Notes under the pieces: generated by a model
Told to the model about the DNA's origin: nothing
The model's input: the letters and a program-made list of their open reading frames with translations, nothing else
Databases searched by the model: none
Shown: positions 48,077-59,717 of the stretch, piece after piece
Layout: every line of letters begins with the position of its first letter
How positions within the stretch are numbered: position 1 is the first letter of the stretch
Made by a program: the position numbers and the translations under genes
Origin: Methylococcales bacterium
GTDB lineage: Bacteria > Pseudomonadota > Gammaproteobacteria > Methylococcales > Methylomonadaceae
Reading direction: 5' to 3'
Assembly: GCA_026399075.1 (NCBI GenBank)
Contig: JAPLRR010000030.1
Span: 19,579-83,578, forward strand
DNA length: 64,000 bases

Positions 48077-48098
48077 GTTTACCTCGCGAGTGAATCAA

Positions 48099-49700
48099 TT
48101 ACGGTGACAGCAGCGTAGTGTCCGCTTGGCGGGATATTATCAGGTTTTCTTTGTCGTTGCGTTCTATTTGCCAACCTAATGCTTGCAATTTTTGTACACT
48201 GCTAGCCGTGAGGGGAAACTCATTATGCTGATCATCCATATCAGGGAATAAGGAGACTACGATGCCATGCTTTGCCCCTAGCCTTGCCCACTCTGGTAAA
48301 GATTCATCAAAATAGCGGTTTTGCCCAAATGCGGGATAGATATGCCTAACGGGCGCCGCACACACTATCCGATAAACAAAGGCGTAATTTGAAACCGCAA
48401 AACGCCCATCAAGGTGGCTGCACAGCACATCCGGGTTATGCTTTAGGTGTTTGGCCGCCGAGATAATTGTCTGGTCGCGTTGCTTATAGCCATAGAGTTT
48501 TGGCAATTCAACGGCACGGGTTACGAGCAAGATGATGGCAAAACCCAAGCCCCAATAGCGGATAGGGATAGTGGCACTGGTATTTTTAACAACTATCACC
48601 AAAGCCACCAAAATAAAACCTAAATAGGGTAAGGCATAACGGGCATGGATTAACTCTCCCCATTCATATTTTGTCCTGGCAGCAATGACTATTGCAGCGC
48701 CTAGAATGGTATACACTACGGCGATAAAAAAGACTTGTTGTTCAATCTTTTGCCAGTGTCGCCAGGTCATCAGCACCTGCTGTATTATCAATAGCAACAC
48801 ACTAAGCAATAATAAGTTGCCGCCAAGATTATTGGCCAGAAATTTGTCCACCTCACTGAGCGCCAATAAGGTATCCAACTGGGCTTTGAGGTAATCATGG
48901 CAATTATCGCCTAGGCTAACCGTACTGGGCCTCATCCAATAGGGCTGCAATTTGCCAAATTGCAGCCAATTACGGACTAGCCATGGAACAACGATGACTG
49001 CGTTTCCCGCTAGCCAAACGAATCCATTATTAATATGGGCCTTACGGTTTTCAGGTTCGGCAATCACGCGCCAAAACAACAAGAGGCTGATAGTCAGCAA
49101 AAGGCCAAGATTGGCATTTCTCAGCAGATATGAAAACCCTGTCAACAAACCTAAATAAAACCAGTCTACGAATTTATTTTCTGCCACCAGTAAGCGATGC
49201 ACAGAATAGATCACCAATACCAAGGATAGGGTGTCAGTAAATGCAATATAGCCGTGCCTAATCGCCGTCGGGGTAAACACGACCACTATACCGATGGCTA
49301 AGGCGGGTAATAAGCCTATAACCCGACGGAAGCAAACGACGATAGTCAGCGGTAATAATAGCAGTGCGGCTAGGCTTATGTAGGGGGCAAGCTGCTCCAC
49401 GGGCAGTTGTAAAACGAAGCTACTGATGACAAGAAGTAGCGGGAATCCGGGTGGAAATATCGCATCGGGGATAGAAACAGTATCAGTAGGCCAAATATTG
49501 AAGGGGGTTTTTTCAAAAACACCCCGGGCCATTACATTTCTTGCTTGGTCAATATAGCTGGCGCTGTCTTCCCCATAAGGAAAAAATGGCGCAAAAAAAG
49601 CAATTGTCGCGGCTACCATACCTACCAATAACGCCACACCATAAACCAAGGTTATGGCTGGGGAAAAAAGCGTGTCAGCCTGTTGAGCCTTGCCCGCCAT
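48099..49700 (-). CDS. Membrane glycosyltransferase (GT39/GT83-like)
   Basis: 533 residues with about 11 membrane helices and a periplasmic first loop carrying FPYGEDSASYIDQARNV and DAIFPPGFPLLL, the acidic motif of GT-C enzymes. A soluble C-terminal part (about 400-533) contains no known fold. GT-C enzymes move sugars from lipid carriers to envelope acceptors. The gene starts 2 bp after the GH3 stop codon. Confidence 0.8.
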   Translation of the reverse strand: MAGKAQQADTLFSPAITLVYGVALLVGMVAATIAFFAPFFPYGEDSASYIDQARNVMARGVFEKTPFNIWPTDTVSIPDAIFPPGFPLLLVISSFVLQLPVEQLAPYISLAALLLLPLTIVVCFRRVIGLLPALAIGIVVVFTPTAIRHGYIAFTDTLSLVLVIYSVHRLLVAENKFVDWFYLGLLTGFSYLLRNANLGLLLTISLLLFWRVIAEPENRKAHINNGFVWLAGNAVIVVPWLVRNWLQFGKLQPYWMRPSTVSLGDNCHDYLKAQLDTLLALSEVDKFLANNLGGNLLLLSVLLLIIQQVLMTWRHWQKIEQQVFFIAVVYTILGAAIVIAARTKYEWGELIHARYALPYLGFILVALVIVVKNTSATIPIRYWGLGFAIILLVTRAVELPKLYGYKQRDQTIISAAKHLKHNPDVLCSHLDGRFAVSNYAFVYRIVCAAPVRHIYPAFGQNRYFDESLPEWARLGAKHGIVVSLFPDMDDQHNEFPLTASSVQKLQALGWQIERNDKENLIISRQADTTLLSP

Positions 49701-49702
49701 AT

Positions 49703-51949
49703 TTACTCTGTTACAGTCAGTAAAACGGTTTCATTACCGACCATGACTTTAAAATCACCCGGCTCAACTTCGCGGTTGAGGTCTACACCGATAAATGACA
49801 AATCGTGCGGACTTAAGGTAAAGCTTACAAGTTCTGTTTGCCCCGGCTCAAGCAAAACTTTCTTAAAAGCTTTGAGTTGTTTGCCGGGCCGAGTGACGGA
49901 TGCCGCCACATCATTGAGGTATAACAACACGGTTTCTTTGCCTTTTAATGGGCCGACATTTTTGACGTTGACACTAACGTTAATGTTTTCATTGTTGTGG
50001 ATTTGGTTTTTTTCCAACTTTAAACCACTGCTTTGAAACTGCGTATAACTTAAGCCATGCCCAAACGGATACAGCGGGTTATAGGCATTAAGCTCAAACG
50101 CTTCGCTGGGTTTATGGTCATATAACACAATGTCGTTGGTGTCCCTAGGGTAGGAGACTGGCAGTTTGGCATCTGGGTTGTAGTCGCCATATAAAATATC
50201 GGCAATCGCCGCACCGCCTTCCATGCCCGGCAAAAAGCCCAAAATAACCCCAGCCGCTTGGTCGGCAATCTCTGTTATGATGCGCGGGCGGCCACCTACG
50301 GTCAGTAAAATGACCGGCTTACCCGTGGCAATCATGGCTTTGGCAAGCTCTGTCTGGGCGGCGGGCAGATTTAATGAGCCAATATTGCCAGCAGTTTCGG
50401 TATAGGTGTTTTCCCCTAGGCACAACACGATCACATCATGGTTTTGGGCTTCCTGAACCGCTTTTGCCACATCAATCACATCGTTAAAAGCCGTGCCGCC
50501 AACATGGGTCACCCTGCCCATGGCCTTTTGTTGTATGGCATTTAAAACGGTCAATTTATCTTTGGGATAAGCTTGTTCGTCATTGCCCTGCCAAGTGATT
50601 GTCCAGCCACCATTGAGCACACTCAATAAATTGGCGGTGGGGCCGGTCACTAAGATGTTAGCCTCTTTTTTTAAGGGTAAAATGTTATTGCTATTTTTGG
50701 CCAAGACGATTGACTCCCGCGCCGCTTGGCGATTAACCGCCTGGGCCTCTGGGGTGGCAAAATTCCCGGCAACGTCTATTGGGGTTTGCGTGGCATTAAA
50801 CAGCCCAGCCTGATACTTTACGGTCAGTATCCTGGACACGGCTTCATCGATACGTGCCACGGGGACTTCGCCAGATTTGACCAACTCTAGCAGTAAATCA
50901 TAAAAAGAAAAATCCAAAGGAACCATGCTCATATCGATGCCCGCCATCACGGCAATTTTTACCGCGTCTTTTTCACTGGCAGCCAATTTGTCCCGCTTAT
51001 AAAGGCTTTTGATGTCAGCCCAGTCGGATACGGTAAAGCCCTTGAAGCCCAGTTCATCACGTAAAATGGTGGTTAAATAATGGTAGTTTGCGTGTCCGGG
51101 AATACCGTCCACTTCTGCCGAATTAACCATGACCGTTGCCGCCCCAGCTTTTATGCCCGCTTCAAAGGGGGGCAAAAAATATTCGCGTAGCATCCTCTCG
51201 CCTATCCACGCAGGCGTGCGGTCTTTGCCGTTGATGGGGAAACTGTAACCTACATAATGTTTTAAACAGGTCAGCACCTTGGTGGGTGCCGAAAAATCAT
51301 CCCCTTGCTGGCCTTTTATGAACGCGCTACCCAACACGGAAGTTAAGTGCACATCTTCGCCATACGTCTCCCACAAGCGCGGCCACAAAGGTTGGCGGCC
51401 CACATCCAGCACCGGTGAAAAATTCCATTGCAAGCCAGAAGCGCGTAGCTCCCTAGCGGTAATTTCACCTTCTTTGAAGCTTAGGTCGGGGTTAAATGTG
51501 GCGGCCATATTAATGGCTTGCGGGAACAACACGGCGTTTTCTGTGTAAGTCGCACCATGGATGGCATCAATCCCATATAAGACAGGGATTTTTAGGCGTG
51601 ATTTTGTCACCACCGCTTGGATGTCCTGCATCATCTTGCGCCAAGTCCCCGTTGTTTGGGCTTTGCTGTGCGGCGCTGATGGGGCGTTTAGAATAGACCC
51701 CACATGGTGTGTCAACACGGCATTTTCCAATTTGTACAAGTCAATTGGATTGTCAGTGTTGCCATGCTCTGGACGGGTAATGACAGAGACATCAATCTGA
51801 GTCATCTGGCCAATTTTTTCTTCCAAGGTCATTTGGGACAGCAATTTTTTGACCTGCTTACTAATCTCTGTATTGGTTTGTCCCTTATTCACTGTACACC
51901 CCAGCATGACCATCAGTGGAAAAATTAAAACACGCGTTCTTACTTGCAA
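49703..51949 (-). CDS. bglX: Family 3 beta-glucosidase, lipoprotein
   Basis: 748 residues with lipobox MVMLGC near residue 18. The GH3 domains are complete: MTLEEKIGQMTQIDVS near the start, the nucleophile in GFTVSDWADI, a second alpha/beta domain (LTVGGRPRIITE, LPGMEGGAAIADIL) and a C-terminal fibronectin-like domain. Cleaves beta-linked glucose from oligosaccharides in the periplasm. First gene of the run GH3, glycosyltransferase, sugar permease. Confidence 0.92.
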   Translation of the reverse strand: MQVRTRVLIFPLMVMLGCTVNKGQTNTEISKQVKKLLSQMTLEEKIGQMTQIDVSVITRPEHGNTDNPIDLYKLENAVLTHHVGSILNAPSAPHSKAQTTGTWRKMMQDIQAVVTKSRLKIPVLYGIDAIHGATYTENAVLFPQAINMAATFNPDLSFKEGEITARELRASGLQWNFSPVLDVGRQPLWPRLWETYGEDVHLTSVLGSAFIKGQQGDDFSAPTKVLTCLKHYVGYSFPINGKDRTPAWIGERMLREYFLPPFEAGIKAGAATVMVNSAEVDGIPGHANYHYLTTILRDELGFKGFTVSDWADIKSLYKRDKLAASEKDAVKIAVMAGIDMSMVPLDFSFYDLLLELVKSGEVPVARIDEAVSRILTVKYQAGLFNATQTPIDVAGNFATPEAQAVNRQAARESIVLAKNSNNILPLKKEANILVTGPTANLLSVLNGGWTITWQGNDEQAYPKDKLTVLNAIQQKAMGRVTHVGGTAFNDVIDVAKAVQEAQNHDVIVLCLGENTYTETAGNIGSLNLPAAQTELAKAMIATGKPVILLTVGGRPRIITEIADQAAGVILGFLPGMEGGAAIADILYGDYNPDAKLPVSYPRDTNDIVLYDHKPSEAFELNAYNPLYPFGHGLSYTQFQSSGLKLEKNQIHNNENINVSVNVKNVGPLKGKETVLLYLNDVAASVTRPGKQLKAFKKVLLEPGQTELVSFTLSPHDLSFIGVDLNREVEPGDFKVMVGNETVLLTVTE

Positions 51950-52020
51950 TTGTCTTCTCTAGTTATGGTGTTGCCTATTATCGTTTTCCGGTTAATTGGG
52001 CATGGGTATTAAAGCATCTA

Positions 52021-52058
52021 GTTTTTACACCCTTCACAACGGCGAGGGTGTAAAAACT
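52021..52058. terminator. Bidirectional terminator-like hairpin after pyrG
   Basis: TTTTTACACCCT and AGGGTGTAAAAA pair around a 12-base loop, 16 bp beyond the pyrG stop codon. The A/T ends supply a U-run in either direction, so it should also insulate the GH3 gene promoter. Confidence 0.7.
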
Positions 52059-52073
52059 GCAATCTTTGGTGGT

Positions 52074-53870
<1,797 letters not shown>

Positions 53871-53982
53871 TTAATCGACAATGGGGGTAGTCGTCATTGT
53901 CTTTATTGGGGTTTGATGGCGATGTGCTTGGTAGCCAGCTAAAAACCAAGGGAAATGATGGTTTTTAGCGGCTTAATCGGGT

Positions 53983-55296
53983 TTAGTGCAAAGTAAAACT
54001 CACACAGCCGTCGACTGATTCACAATAAAAATCTGCGCTAATCCACAAATCACCAACGGCAGCCAATTGACCGTCCATATAAATTAAAGGCATGGCAAGC
54101 CGTTGCCACGGCGGTATATCCGCCTCTTGGAATAATTTTTTGAGGGCGTGATGGCCGTGGCGCTTAGGCAGCCTGATCGTTTCACCGCCTGTACGCGGTT
54201 TGACAGTGACCTCCGCCTGTTGCCATTGGCTACGAAGTAGCCCTGCTGATGACGGTACATACGCCAGTTGCACGCCAGGAGCCAGACGCAATACCGGCTG
54301 ATTGGCCGGCCAGACTATGGCTTTGAAAGTACCCTGGCTGGATTGCAAACAATATAATTTATCCCGATAACGGCGGATGCTATAGGCCGGGCAGGCCAAC
54401 ACAGGGTCACTATCAGGCCTTGCGCCTAAAATCTCCGCTTGCAAACGGCCAATAAACGCTAGTGCGGGCATTTTTAAGCCTAGCAATTGCAGCCATTGCC
54501 GGATGATCAAGGCTTGTTGCTTGGCATCATGCGAGAGCAGCCGACTGATACATAAGGTTTGGTCAGCGGGGTTGTAAAGCGGCAGCAACAACTGTTCTGC
54601 CAGTTTTGAAATAAGTTGTTGCCCGTCTGCACAATGTTGGGCAGACCGTGCGACGGTCTTGTCACACTGCGGCCAGCGTTGCTTTAATAATGGCACTACG
54701 CTATTGCGTAAGAAATTACGGTCATAATCATCGCAAAGATTAGTGGGGTCATGGACCCAGTCCAAGGCGTGTGTTTGGGCGTAACTGTCTATTGCCGATT
54801 TGGCGGTATTGAGCAAAGGCCTTAACAAGATGCCGTCACCAAACGCCGTCATTTCTGGCATGGCCGACAACCCTTTTAAACCACTGCCACGGAGTAATTG
54901 CAATAACACGGTTTCCAGTTGGTCTTCCCGATGTTGTGCCACCATCAACACATCGCCCGTACCCATTAGCGACTTAAAGGCGGCGTAACGGGCATTTCTG
55001 GCCGCCTCTTCAGGGCTTTCACCCTGTATTGGCTGGGCATTGACGCGCAGCAATTTAAACTTAACCCCCAAAGCTTTGGCAGTGGCTGCGCAATGTTCCG
55101 CCCATGATTCCGCGACAGCCTGCAAGCCATGATGCACATAGACAGCCGTGATCCTGTCCTTAATTTCCGTTGTCGCTGCCAAATGCAATAACACATGGGA
55201 GTCAACGCCGCCGCTATAGCCGATATAAATAGTGGCGGGTTGATGGCATAGGCGCAACGCAGATGCGATGGTTTCTGCACAAAGAGTATGGGACAT
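53983..55296 (-). CDS. tilS: tRNA(Ile)-lysidine synthase
   Basis: 437 residues with the PP-loop SGGVDS (28-33), the catalytic region WVHDPTNLCDDYDRNFLRN and a C-terminal domain. It attaches lysine to C34 of the AUA-reading isoleucine tRNA. The gene upstream in the same direction is the membrane cytochrome gene, whose stop lies 147 bp away across a hairpin. Confidence 0.95.
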   Translation of the reverse strand: MSHTLCAETIASALRLCHQPATIYIGYSGGVDSHVLLHLAATTEIKDRITAVYVHHGLQAVAESWAEHCAATAKALGVKFKLLRVNAQPIQGESPEEAARNARYAAFKSLMGTGDVLMVAQHREDQLETVLLQLLRGSGLKGLSAMPEMTAFGDGILLRPLLNTAKSAIDSYAQTHALDWVHDPTNLCDDYDRNFLRNSVVPLLKQRWPQCDKTVARSAQHCADGQQLISKLAEQLLLPLYNPADQTLCISRLLSHDAKQQALIIRQWLQLLGLKMPALAFIGRLQAEILGARPDSDPVLACPAYSIRRYRDKLYCLQSSQGTFKAIVWPANQPVLRLAPGVQLAYVPSSAGLLRSQWQQAEVTVKPRTGGETIRLPKRHGHHALKKLFQEADIPPWQRLAMPLIYMDGQLAAVGDLWISADFYCESVDGCVSFTLH

Positions 55297-55388
55297 GAAG
55301 GCCAGCTAGAGTTAGTGCGTGATGGATTATTATAGGCGATAGGGTTGCCTATCATCTAGGTTGGCTTTGGCTATTGGAGGCGCGGGAT

Positions 55389-55414
55389 GGTGCGGATTTG
55401 TAAAAATCCGCACC
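55389..55414. repeat. Perfect hairpin between cytochrome gene and tilS
   Basis: GGTGCGGATTT, loop GTAA, and its exact complement (11-bp stem). It lies 29 bp beyond the cytochrome gene stop on the minus strand. The U-run is poor, so it may be only a weak terminator. Confidence 0.6.
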
Positions 55415-55443
55415 ACAGGTATGGCAATAGTGGGGAAGGGCGG

Positions 55444-56349
55444 CTATTTTTTCAACAAACCCTGAATGACTGGCCACGCATGTTTAAGCCATAGATCCTT
55501 TACAAATCCGGCGGCAGGTTTGATTTGGCCGGACAGGGTTTTAGCCACTACCCATACCCGATCGGCAATAGAGGCTTCGGGGCTGTCGCGCCATTGTAAA
55601 TAGCGTGAGCCAAAACCGTTGATGAACACCGGCTTAAACAACCACATTTCCAGAATGGACGTGACCCACATAAACATGAAAGAAATTCCCATGCCCATAC
55701 CGGCAAAAATAACCAACCAAGCAAACCAAGGATGGATTTTAGTCAGCCACCAAGACATGATGTCGGCAATCAGGAACATATAAGGCATCCCTATGGCGAT
55801 ACATTTATATTGCGTGGTGGTGGTTTCGGCAAAGCTAAAAATCAGCCCGACAAACATAAAAATAAAGCTGATGCCGAACAAATGGATATGCGAAATACGC
55901 GTTAGCGATGCGAAAGTAGCGCCAGTATCTTGGGCGGTGTAAGGTTTTAAGCCTTCAAAATCGACAAAACTGGGGATGCCGGACGCTTCTTTGTTATGGC
56001 ACATCACGCAACGGGTTTCGACAATTTTTTCGATGCCGTCATCTTGATACGCCTCAGCATCCGCTCCGGCCCGCACCCATTCCATCATTTTGAAACGCTC
56101 CAATTCAGGCGCGTTGTCTTTCATGGAGCCGTTAAGTTTTTGCTCCAGCACCGTCCCTGAACGGTTGCCGTAATAACTGTACACAATATCATCAACAGAC
56201 AAACCGAATTTGCCGTCTGCCATGCCGTGGGTGAACAATATTTGGATTAACGCAAACAGATAGCCTATGCCTACGGTACACAGATAACCGGTAAACAGCA
56301 CTTTGATAGGCGTATCATGATCTTTTAAGGGAGTGAATTTTGGAATCAT
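55444..56349 (-). CDS. Membrane-bound cytochrome c domain protein
   Basis: 301 residues with a first membrane helix at about 16-41, a periplasmic part carrying one c-type heme motif CVMCH (114-118), then four or five more membrane helices (about 145-255). This combination of one heme c and several helices is not a standard respiratory subunit. Similar proteins occur in methanotrophs without a known role. No partner is adjacent; the upstream gene is a PDC sensor protein. Confidence 0.7.
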   Translation of the reverse strand: MIPKFTPLKDHDTPIKVLFTGYLCTVGIGYLFALIQILFTHGMADGKFGLSVDDIVYSYYGNRSGTVLEQKLNGSMKDNAPELERFKMMEWVRAGADAEAYQDDGIEKIVETRCVMCHNKEASGIPSFVDFEGLKPYTAQDTGATFASLTRISHIHLFGISFIFMFVGLIFSFAETTTTQYKCIAIGMPYMFLIADIMSWWLTKIHPWFAWLVIFAGMGMGISFMFMWVTSILEMWLFKPVFINGFGSRYLQWRDSPEASIADRVWVVAKTLSGQIKPAAGFVKDLWLKHAWPVIQGLLKK

Positions 56350-56489
56350 AGTTTTGTATAATTTAAATGTGCGCTGGACTCAATGTGAACCCAGGAGTTT
56401 AGGAGTAGCGCCCAGCAAAATTCATGGTCATGAATCCTGAATGTTAGCACTAAGTTATATTATAACCCGCTTTGATGACGTAATTATTG

Positions 56490-57488
56490 CTAGTGTTTAT
56501 TAATTTCTACCCCCTTGTCGTGGCGTTTTTTTGAGTTACCGTTGTTTTTCAGCAGCATACCTTCGGCTTTGCTGCCCAAATACACATAAACCCCCAAAGA
56601 CACCAACAACAATGCCGCCGCGATAATGATCCACACGGCCTCGATAATATGTTCGCCACCGCCATTCAAGGCGAATTTGAAAATCATCAGCAAGGCTTCT
56701 ATGGACACTGCGATAATGATCACTGCAATAAAACGGGTGATGGTGCGCCGGGTAGAGCTGTGCCGTAGTATGTCCTTATATAACAACACTTCTTCTTCCA
56801 GTGTAGTTTTACCTAAATCAAAAATAGCTAAGGCCAAGGTGAGGTAAATGACCACCCCAAAAGGGATTTCCATCACTTGTTCGGGTGATGTCAACGAACG
56901 CACCACTTTCAAACACTCCAAGCCTGCCGCATAAAGCAACACTAGCGCGACAGAAAACAAACCCAACACAATCAGCGAGTAAATGGCCTTAAAATATGGC
57001 TCGAAATGGATGCGGCGGCTATCCCCGGTCAGAAATGACAAGGTTGCGCTGACATCAATGTCCAAGACAATATAACCTTTGGTGCTGCCATCCTCGTGAT
57101 CGACCTTTATGCAGGTTGACAGGCATAATTCACGCCTGACGCTGGACAAATAAGGCTCAGTCACTACCACCCCCGTGGTTTTTTTAGCCAACAGAAAATA
57201 AGGCCGGTTGCTACGGTCAACGCCCAAGCCAATTTTGGGGTGGTTTTTAAAATGGCTGCCGGGCACGTTTTGGCAAATCTGTTTGCCGTCGGCATCAAGT
57301 AAGTAAAGCAGGCTCACAAAGGGATAGTAAGAACACAATGAATCGACAACCTTGGCCAACTCAGTTTGGTTTTGCTCAAACATTTTTTCGTCGGCAAAAC
57401 AGCCTAGGATTGATGAGAGTAGATTTTGGATGGCAACACGGTGCTCCTCATATTTCTCAATGACATTGATATGGCTCATTTTAGACAT
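56490..57488 (-). CDS. PDC (Cache-like) sensor domain membrane protein
   Basis: 332 residues from the ATG at 57488, with AAGGAG eight bases upstream; an earlier start is unlikely. The first 160 residues form a PDC-like sensor (SLLYLLDADGKQICQN and VDRSNRPYFLLAKKTTGVVVTEPY). Five or so membrane helices follow (about 175-205, 210-235, 255-280, 285-315). There is no kinase, GGDEF or methyl-accepting domain, so the signal output is unclear. Probably detects a small periplasmic molecule. Confidence 0.75.
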   Translation of the reverse strand: MSKMSHINVIEKYEEHRVAIQNLLSSILGCFADEKMFEQNQTELAKVVDSLCSYYPFVSLLYLLDADGKQICQNVPGSHFKNHPKIGLGVDRSNRPYFLLAKKTTGVVVTEPYLSSVRRELCLSTCIKVDHEDGSTKGYIVLDIDVSATLSFLTGDSRRIHFEPYFKAIYSLIVLGLFSVALVLLYAAGLECLKVVRSLTSPEQVMEIPFGVVIYLTLALAIFDLGKTTLEEEVLLYKDILRHSSTRRTITRFIAVIIIAVSIEALLMIFKFALNGGGEHIIEAVWIIIAAALLLVSLGVYVYLGSKAEGMLLKNNGNSKKRHDKGVEINKH

Positions 57489-57905
57489 GGCATAAGCTCC
57501 TTGCAGTAATACAAGGTAACAAGCAACTACCACACCAACTAGCGGGGTTTGATTAAAATAAAAGGCGAAGCAATTGGGTTAGGCCTGATGGCAATCAAGA
57601 AAACTTGATAAATTTCATTATCTATTTGAAAAATAAGTAAATGGAAAAGCGTTGTGGATTTTGGCAGCAACAGCCGAAACCTAAATGAACATTAAAGGTT
57701 CCCGCTATAGTTGAAACGGTGGTAGCCATAGCCCAAGCTAAATTGGTGCAATGTGTCAGCAATTGCACAATATTGATGGCTACGCTACAAACTGGCTAGC
57801 CTCAGGCAAGGGTTTTGGGATGCCCAGCAATGCCCAAAGCCGTTGCAACTTGGGCAATACGCCTTAAAAAATGCCCAAATGCACGGTTTGGGCACCCTAA
57901 AATAG
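57489..57905. other. 417-bp gap with TTGCCCAA-type short repeats
   Basis: No gene found. Several TGCCCA/TGGGCA hexamers occur at 57818-57895 (TGCCCAGCAATGCCCAAAGC, then TTGGGCAATACGC, AATGCCCAAATGC and TTTGGGCACCC). A small inverted repeat CAATTGCACAATATTG surrounds 57763-57777. The region separates divergent or unrelated genes, so it should hold at least one promoter, which I could not assign. Confidence 0.5.
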
Positions 57906-58676
57906 CTAGGTTTTGGGCTTTTGGAAATATAAGAACATCCCCAATTCCCCGCCATGGTCGGTAAACTCAAGATGCAGCTTGTGTATGCCAGCGGATTGGA
58001 TCAAAAACAGCAGTTCATTCGTGTTGTAAGCGTTCATTTGCATTTCAGGGTCACGCCGATTGGCTTTGGGGTCTGGAACGGGAAACCAACGCTTGGTCTG
58101 TTTATGCACTTTTTTGAGGGATTTTTTAATGGGTGGCTCCAGCCCATAACTGTCCTTAAACCTAGCCTTGGCATAGGTGAGTTGAATGGCACAAACACCA
58201 CCCTCCTCGAGATGCTCCAGAAGCTTGGAAAAAATTAGCCGACCCCGCTCAACCGGGATGTGCTGGAAGACAATAATGGACACGATAAAATCAAATTGAC
58301 CCACCAAAGCAGACAGATTGTCATCAGATTTTAAAAAGCTGACATTTGCCAAGGCGTGTTCATCACAATTTTTTATCGCCTCCTTGAGCATCGAATCAGA
58401 CACGTCAACCCCCAAAACATGGCCGCCCAATTCGGCAAGTGGTATAACCAGCCTGCCCGTCCCACAACCAAAATCCAGCATTTTTTTGGGGGTAAAATCA
58501 GCGGCCAGATGTTGCCTTATTACCGCTAACATATACTGTAGTTGCCCCCGTCCAGTGTCAAAAAATGCGGTTTTTACCTCATCGGTAAGATTGTGGCTAC
58601 GAAATTTTTCATCGCGTAACACACCATAATAAGAGTCCCTTTCACCCCATTTTTCCCATTCTGCATCGGTATCCAT
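57906..58676 (-). CDS. Class I SAM-dependent methyltransferase
   Basis: 256 residues with motif I MLDFGCGTGRLVIPL (66-80) and HVLGVDVSDSMLKEA after it, then FIVSIIVFQHIPVERG. The C-terminal part shows no substrate-specific motif. It could be involved in surface glycan, lipid or natural-product methylation. It stands alone. Confidence 0.88.
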   Translation of the reverse strand: MDTDAEWEKWGERDSYYGVLRDEKFRSHNLTDEVKTAFFDTGRGQLQYMLAVIRQHLAADFTPKKMLDFGCGTGRLVIPLAELGGHVLGVDVSDSMLKEAIKNCDEHALANVSFLKSDDNLSALVGQFDFIVSIIVFQHIPVERGRLIFSKLLEHLEEGGVCAIQLTYAKARFKDSYGLEPPIKKSLKKVHKQTKRWFPVPDPKANRRDPEMQMNAYNTNELLFLIQSAGIHKLHLEFTDHGGELGMFLYFQKPKT

Positions 58677-58890
58677 AGATTTTATTTTTCCCCTCAGGTA
58701 ACAGTTGGCAATGCTCTAAATTATAAGAATTCAGTCCCCTCTTTGGAAAGGCCGAGTTTGGGAAGGTTTGATTAGATAAATCCCGTGGGGATGCTATTAT
58801 CTTGGCTAACCTTTAAAAATATACGGCTCGGAAGCTACTAGGCCAGCGAACTTGAATGCCTCGCCAGCAAAAGTTACCTACCTAGAGCAG

Positions 58891-59331
58891 ATGAAACAAA
58901 AGTCACCATACCATAAGCCCATGATTAATTTAATTGGTATCGCACCTGCCTTCACTTTTATTTTGAATAAAGGTTTTGTACCAGGAGAATGTGAATATAA
59001 TCCTCAAGAATTTGGTAATGCAGTATTGGTAATGATAGGTAGCCAATTTTCTCTTCGCTTTGTGCGTGATCGTGGACAAGTTTTTATTGATGCAGGCGAT
59101 AATAAAGTGGGGTGGTACCAGCTCGAATATGTTCTTGAGTTCGTGGACAGCATGATTACTCAAGCGCAGCTTGGCGAACCCCCGGAACCAAAGCACTTAG
59201 CAGCCCTACTTCAGGAGTTTTGGGAAAAAGTGATAGCTTTGTTCAGTACCCCAGAGGAAACATCGCAATTACACGTATTCTCAAAACAGAAATCTACAGC
59301 TTTGCTAGATAAGATATTCCACAAACTTTGA
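58891..59331 (+). CDS. Unknown small protein
   Basis: 146 residues from the ATG at 58891, with AGAG shortly before it; a TTG at 58852 is possible. GNAVLVMIGSQFSLRFVRDR and QVFIDAGDNKVGWYQLEYVL suggest a mixed alpha/beta fold seen in small proteins of immunity or toxin-associated type, but I cannot name a family. No signal peptide. Upstream of a small frame on the other strand. Confidence 0.55.
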   Translation: MKQKSPYHKPMINLIGIAPAFTFILNKGFVPGECEYNPQEFGNAVLVMIGSQFSLRFVRDRGQVFIDAGDNKVGWYQLEYVLEFVDSMITQAQLGEPPEPKHLAALLQEFWEKVIALFSTPEETSQLHVFSKQKSTALLDKIFHKL

Positions 59332-59351
59332 TGTCCACCCTTTACCGATGG

Positions 59352-59636
59352 CTACCTCGAAATACCACCAAAATAATTTGCCCCTTTAGCCGATGTAATT
59401 AAAGCGGCACGAAAGTAGCCTAGGTTAAAGGTATGGACGATGCAAGCCATTTCCTTTTTGGCCAACCCATTGTTATCCAGAAAATCGGCTAAAAAATCCC
59501 CCATAGCCTGTCCGCCAGACTGGCCAAAGGCGCTAAAAATCTGGGCTAAAGCACAATCAAAAGTATAGTTTAAACATAAGCTTCTAATGGTAAACAAACT
59601 ATTTACATTTTTTATTGAAACTGTTGGCTTAATCAC
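59352..59636 (-). CDS. Possible small protein, uncertain
   Basis: 94 codons with even amino acid use (FSAFGQSGGQAMGDFLADFL, then LAKKEMACIVHTFNLGYFRA), convergent with the 58891 gene and divergent from pntA. No family recognised, no clear ribosome site, so it may be chance. Confidence 0.35.
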   Translation of the reverse strand: MIKPTVSIKNVNSLFTIRSLCLNYTFDCALAQIFSAFGQSGGQAMGDFLADFLDNNGLAKKEMACIVHTFNLGYFRAALITSAKGANYFGGISR

Positions 59637-59717
59637 CTATGCTCCACGGTTAAGGTTTTCAGCGGCAAGCTAAAATCTGCACTCATAACGCCCTAAATCA
59701 CACCAACAGGAGACTGT

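Noticed and set aside
57785..57970. 61-codon minus-strand frame beyond the methyltransferase
   Set aside because: Covers the TGCCCA-type repeats and the methyltransferase end; no support.
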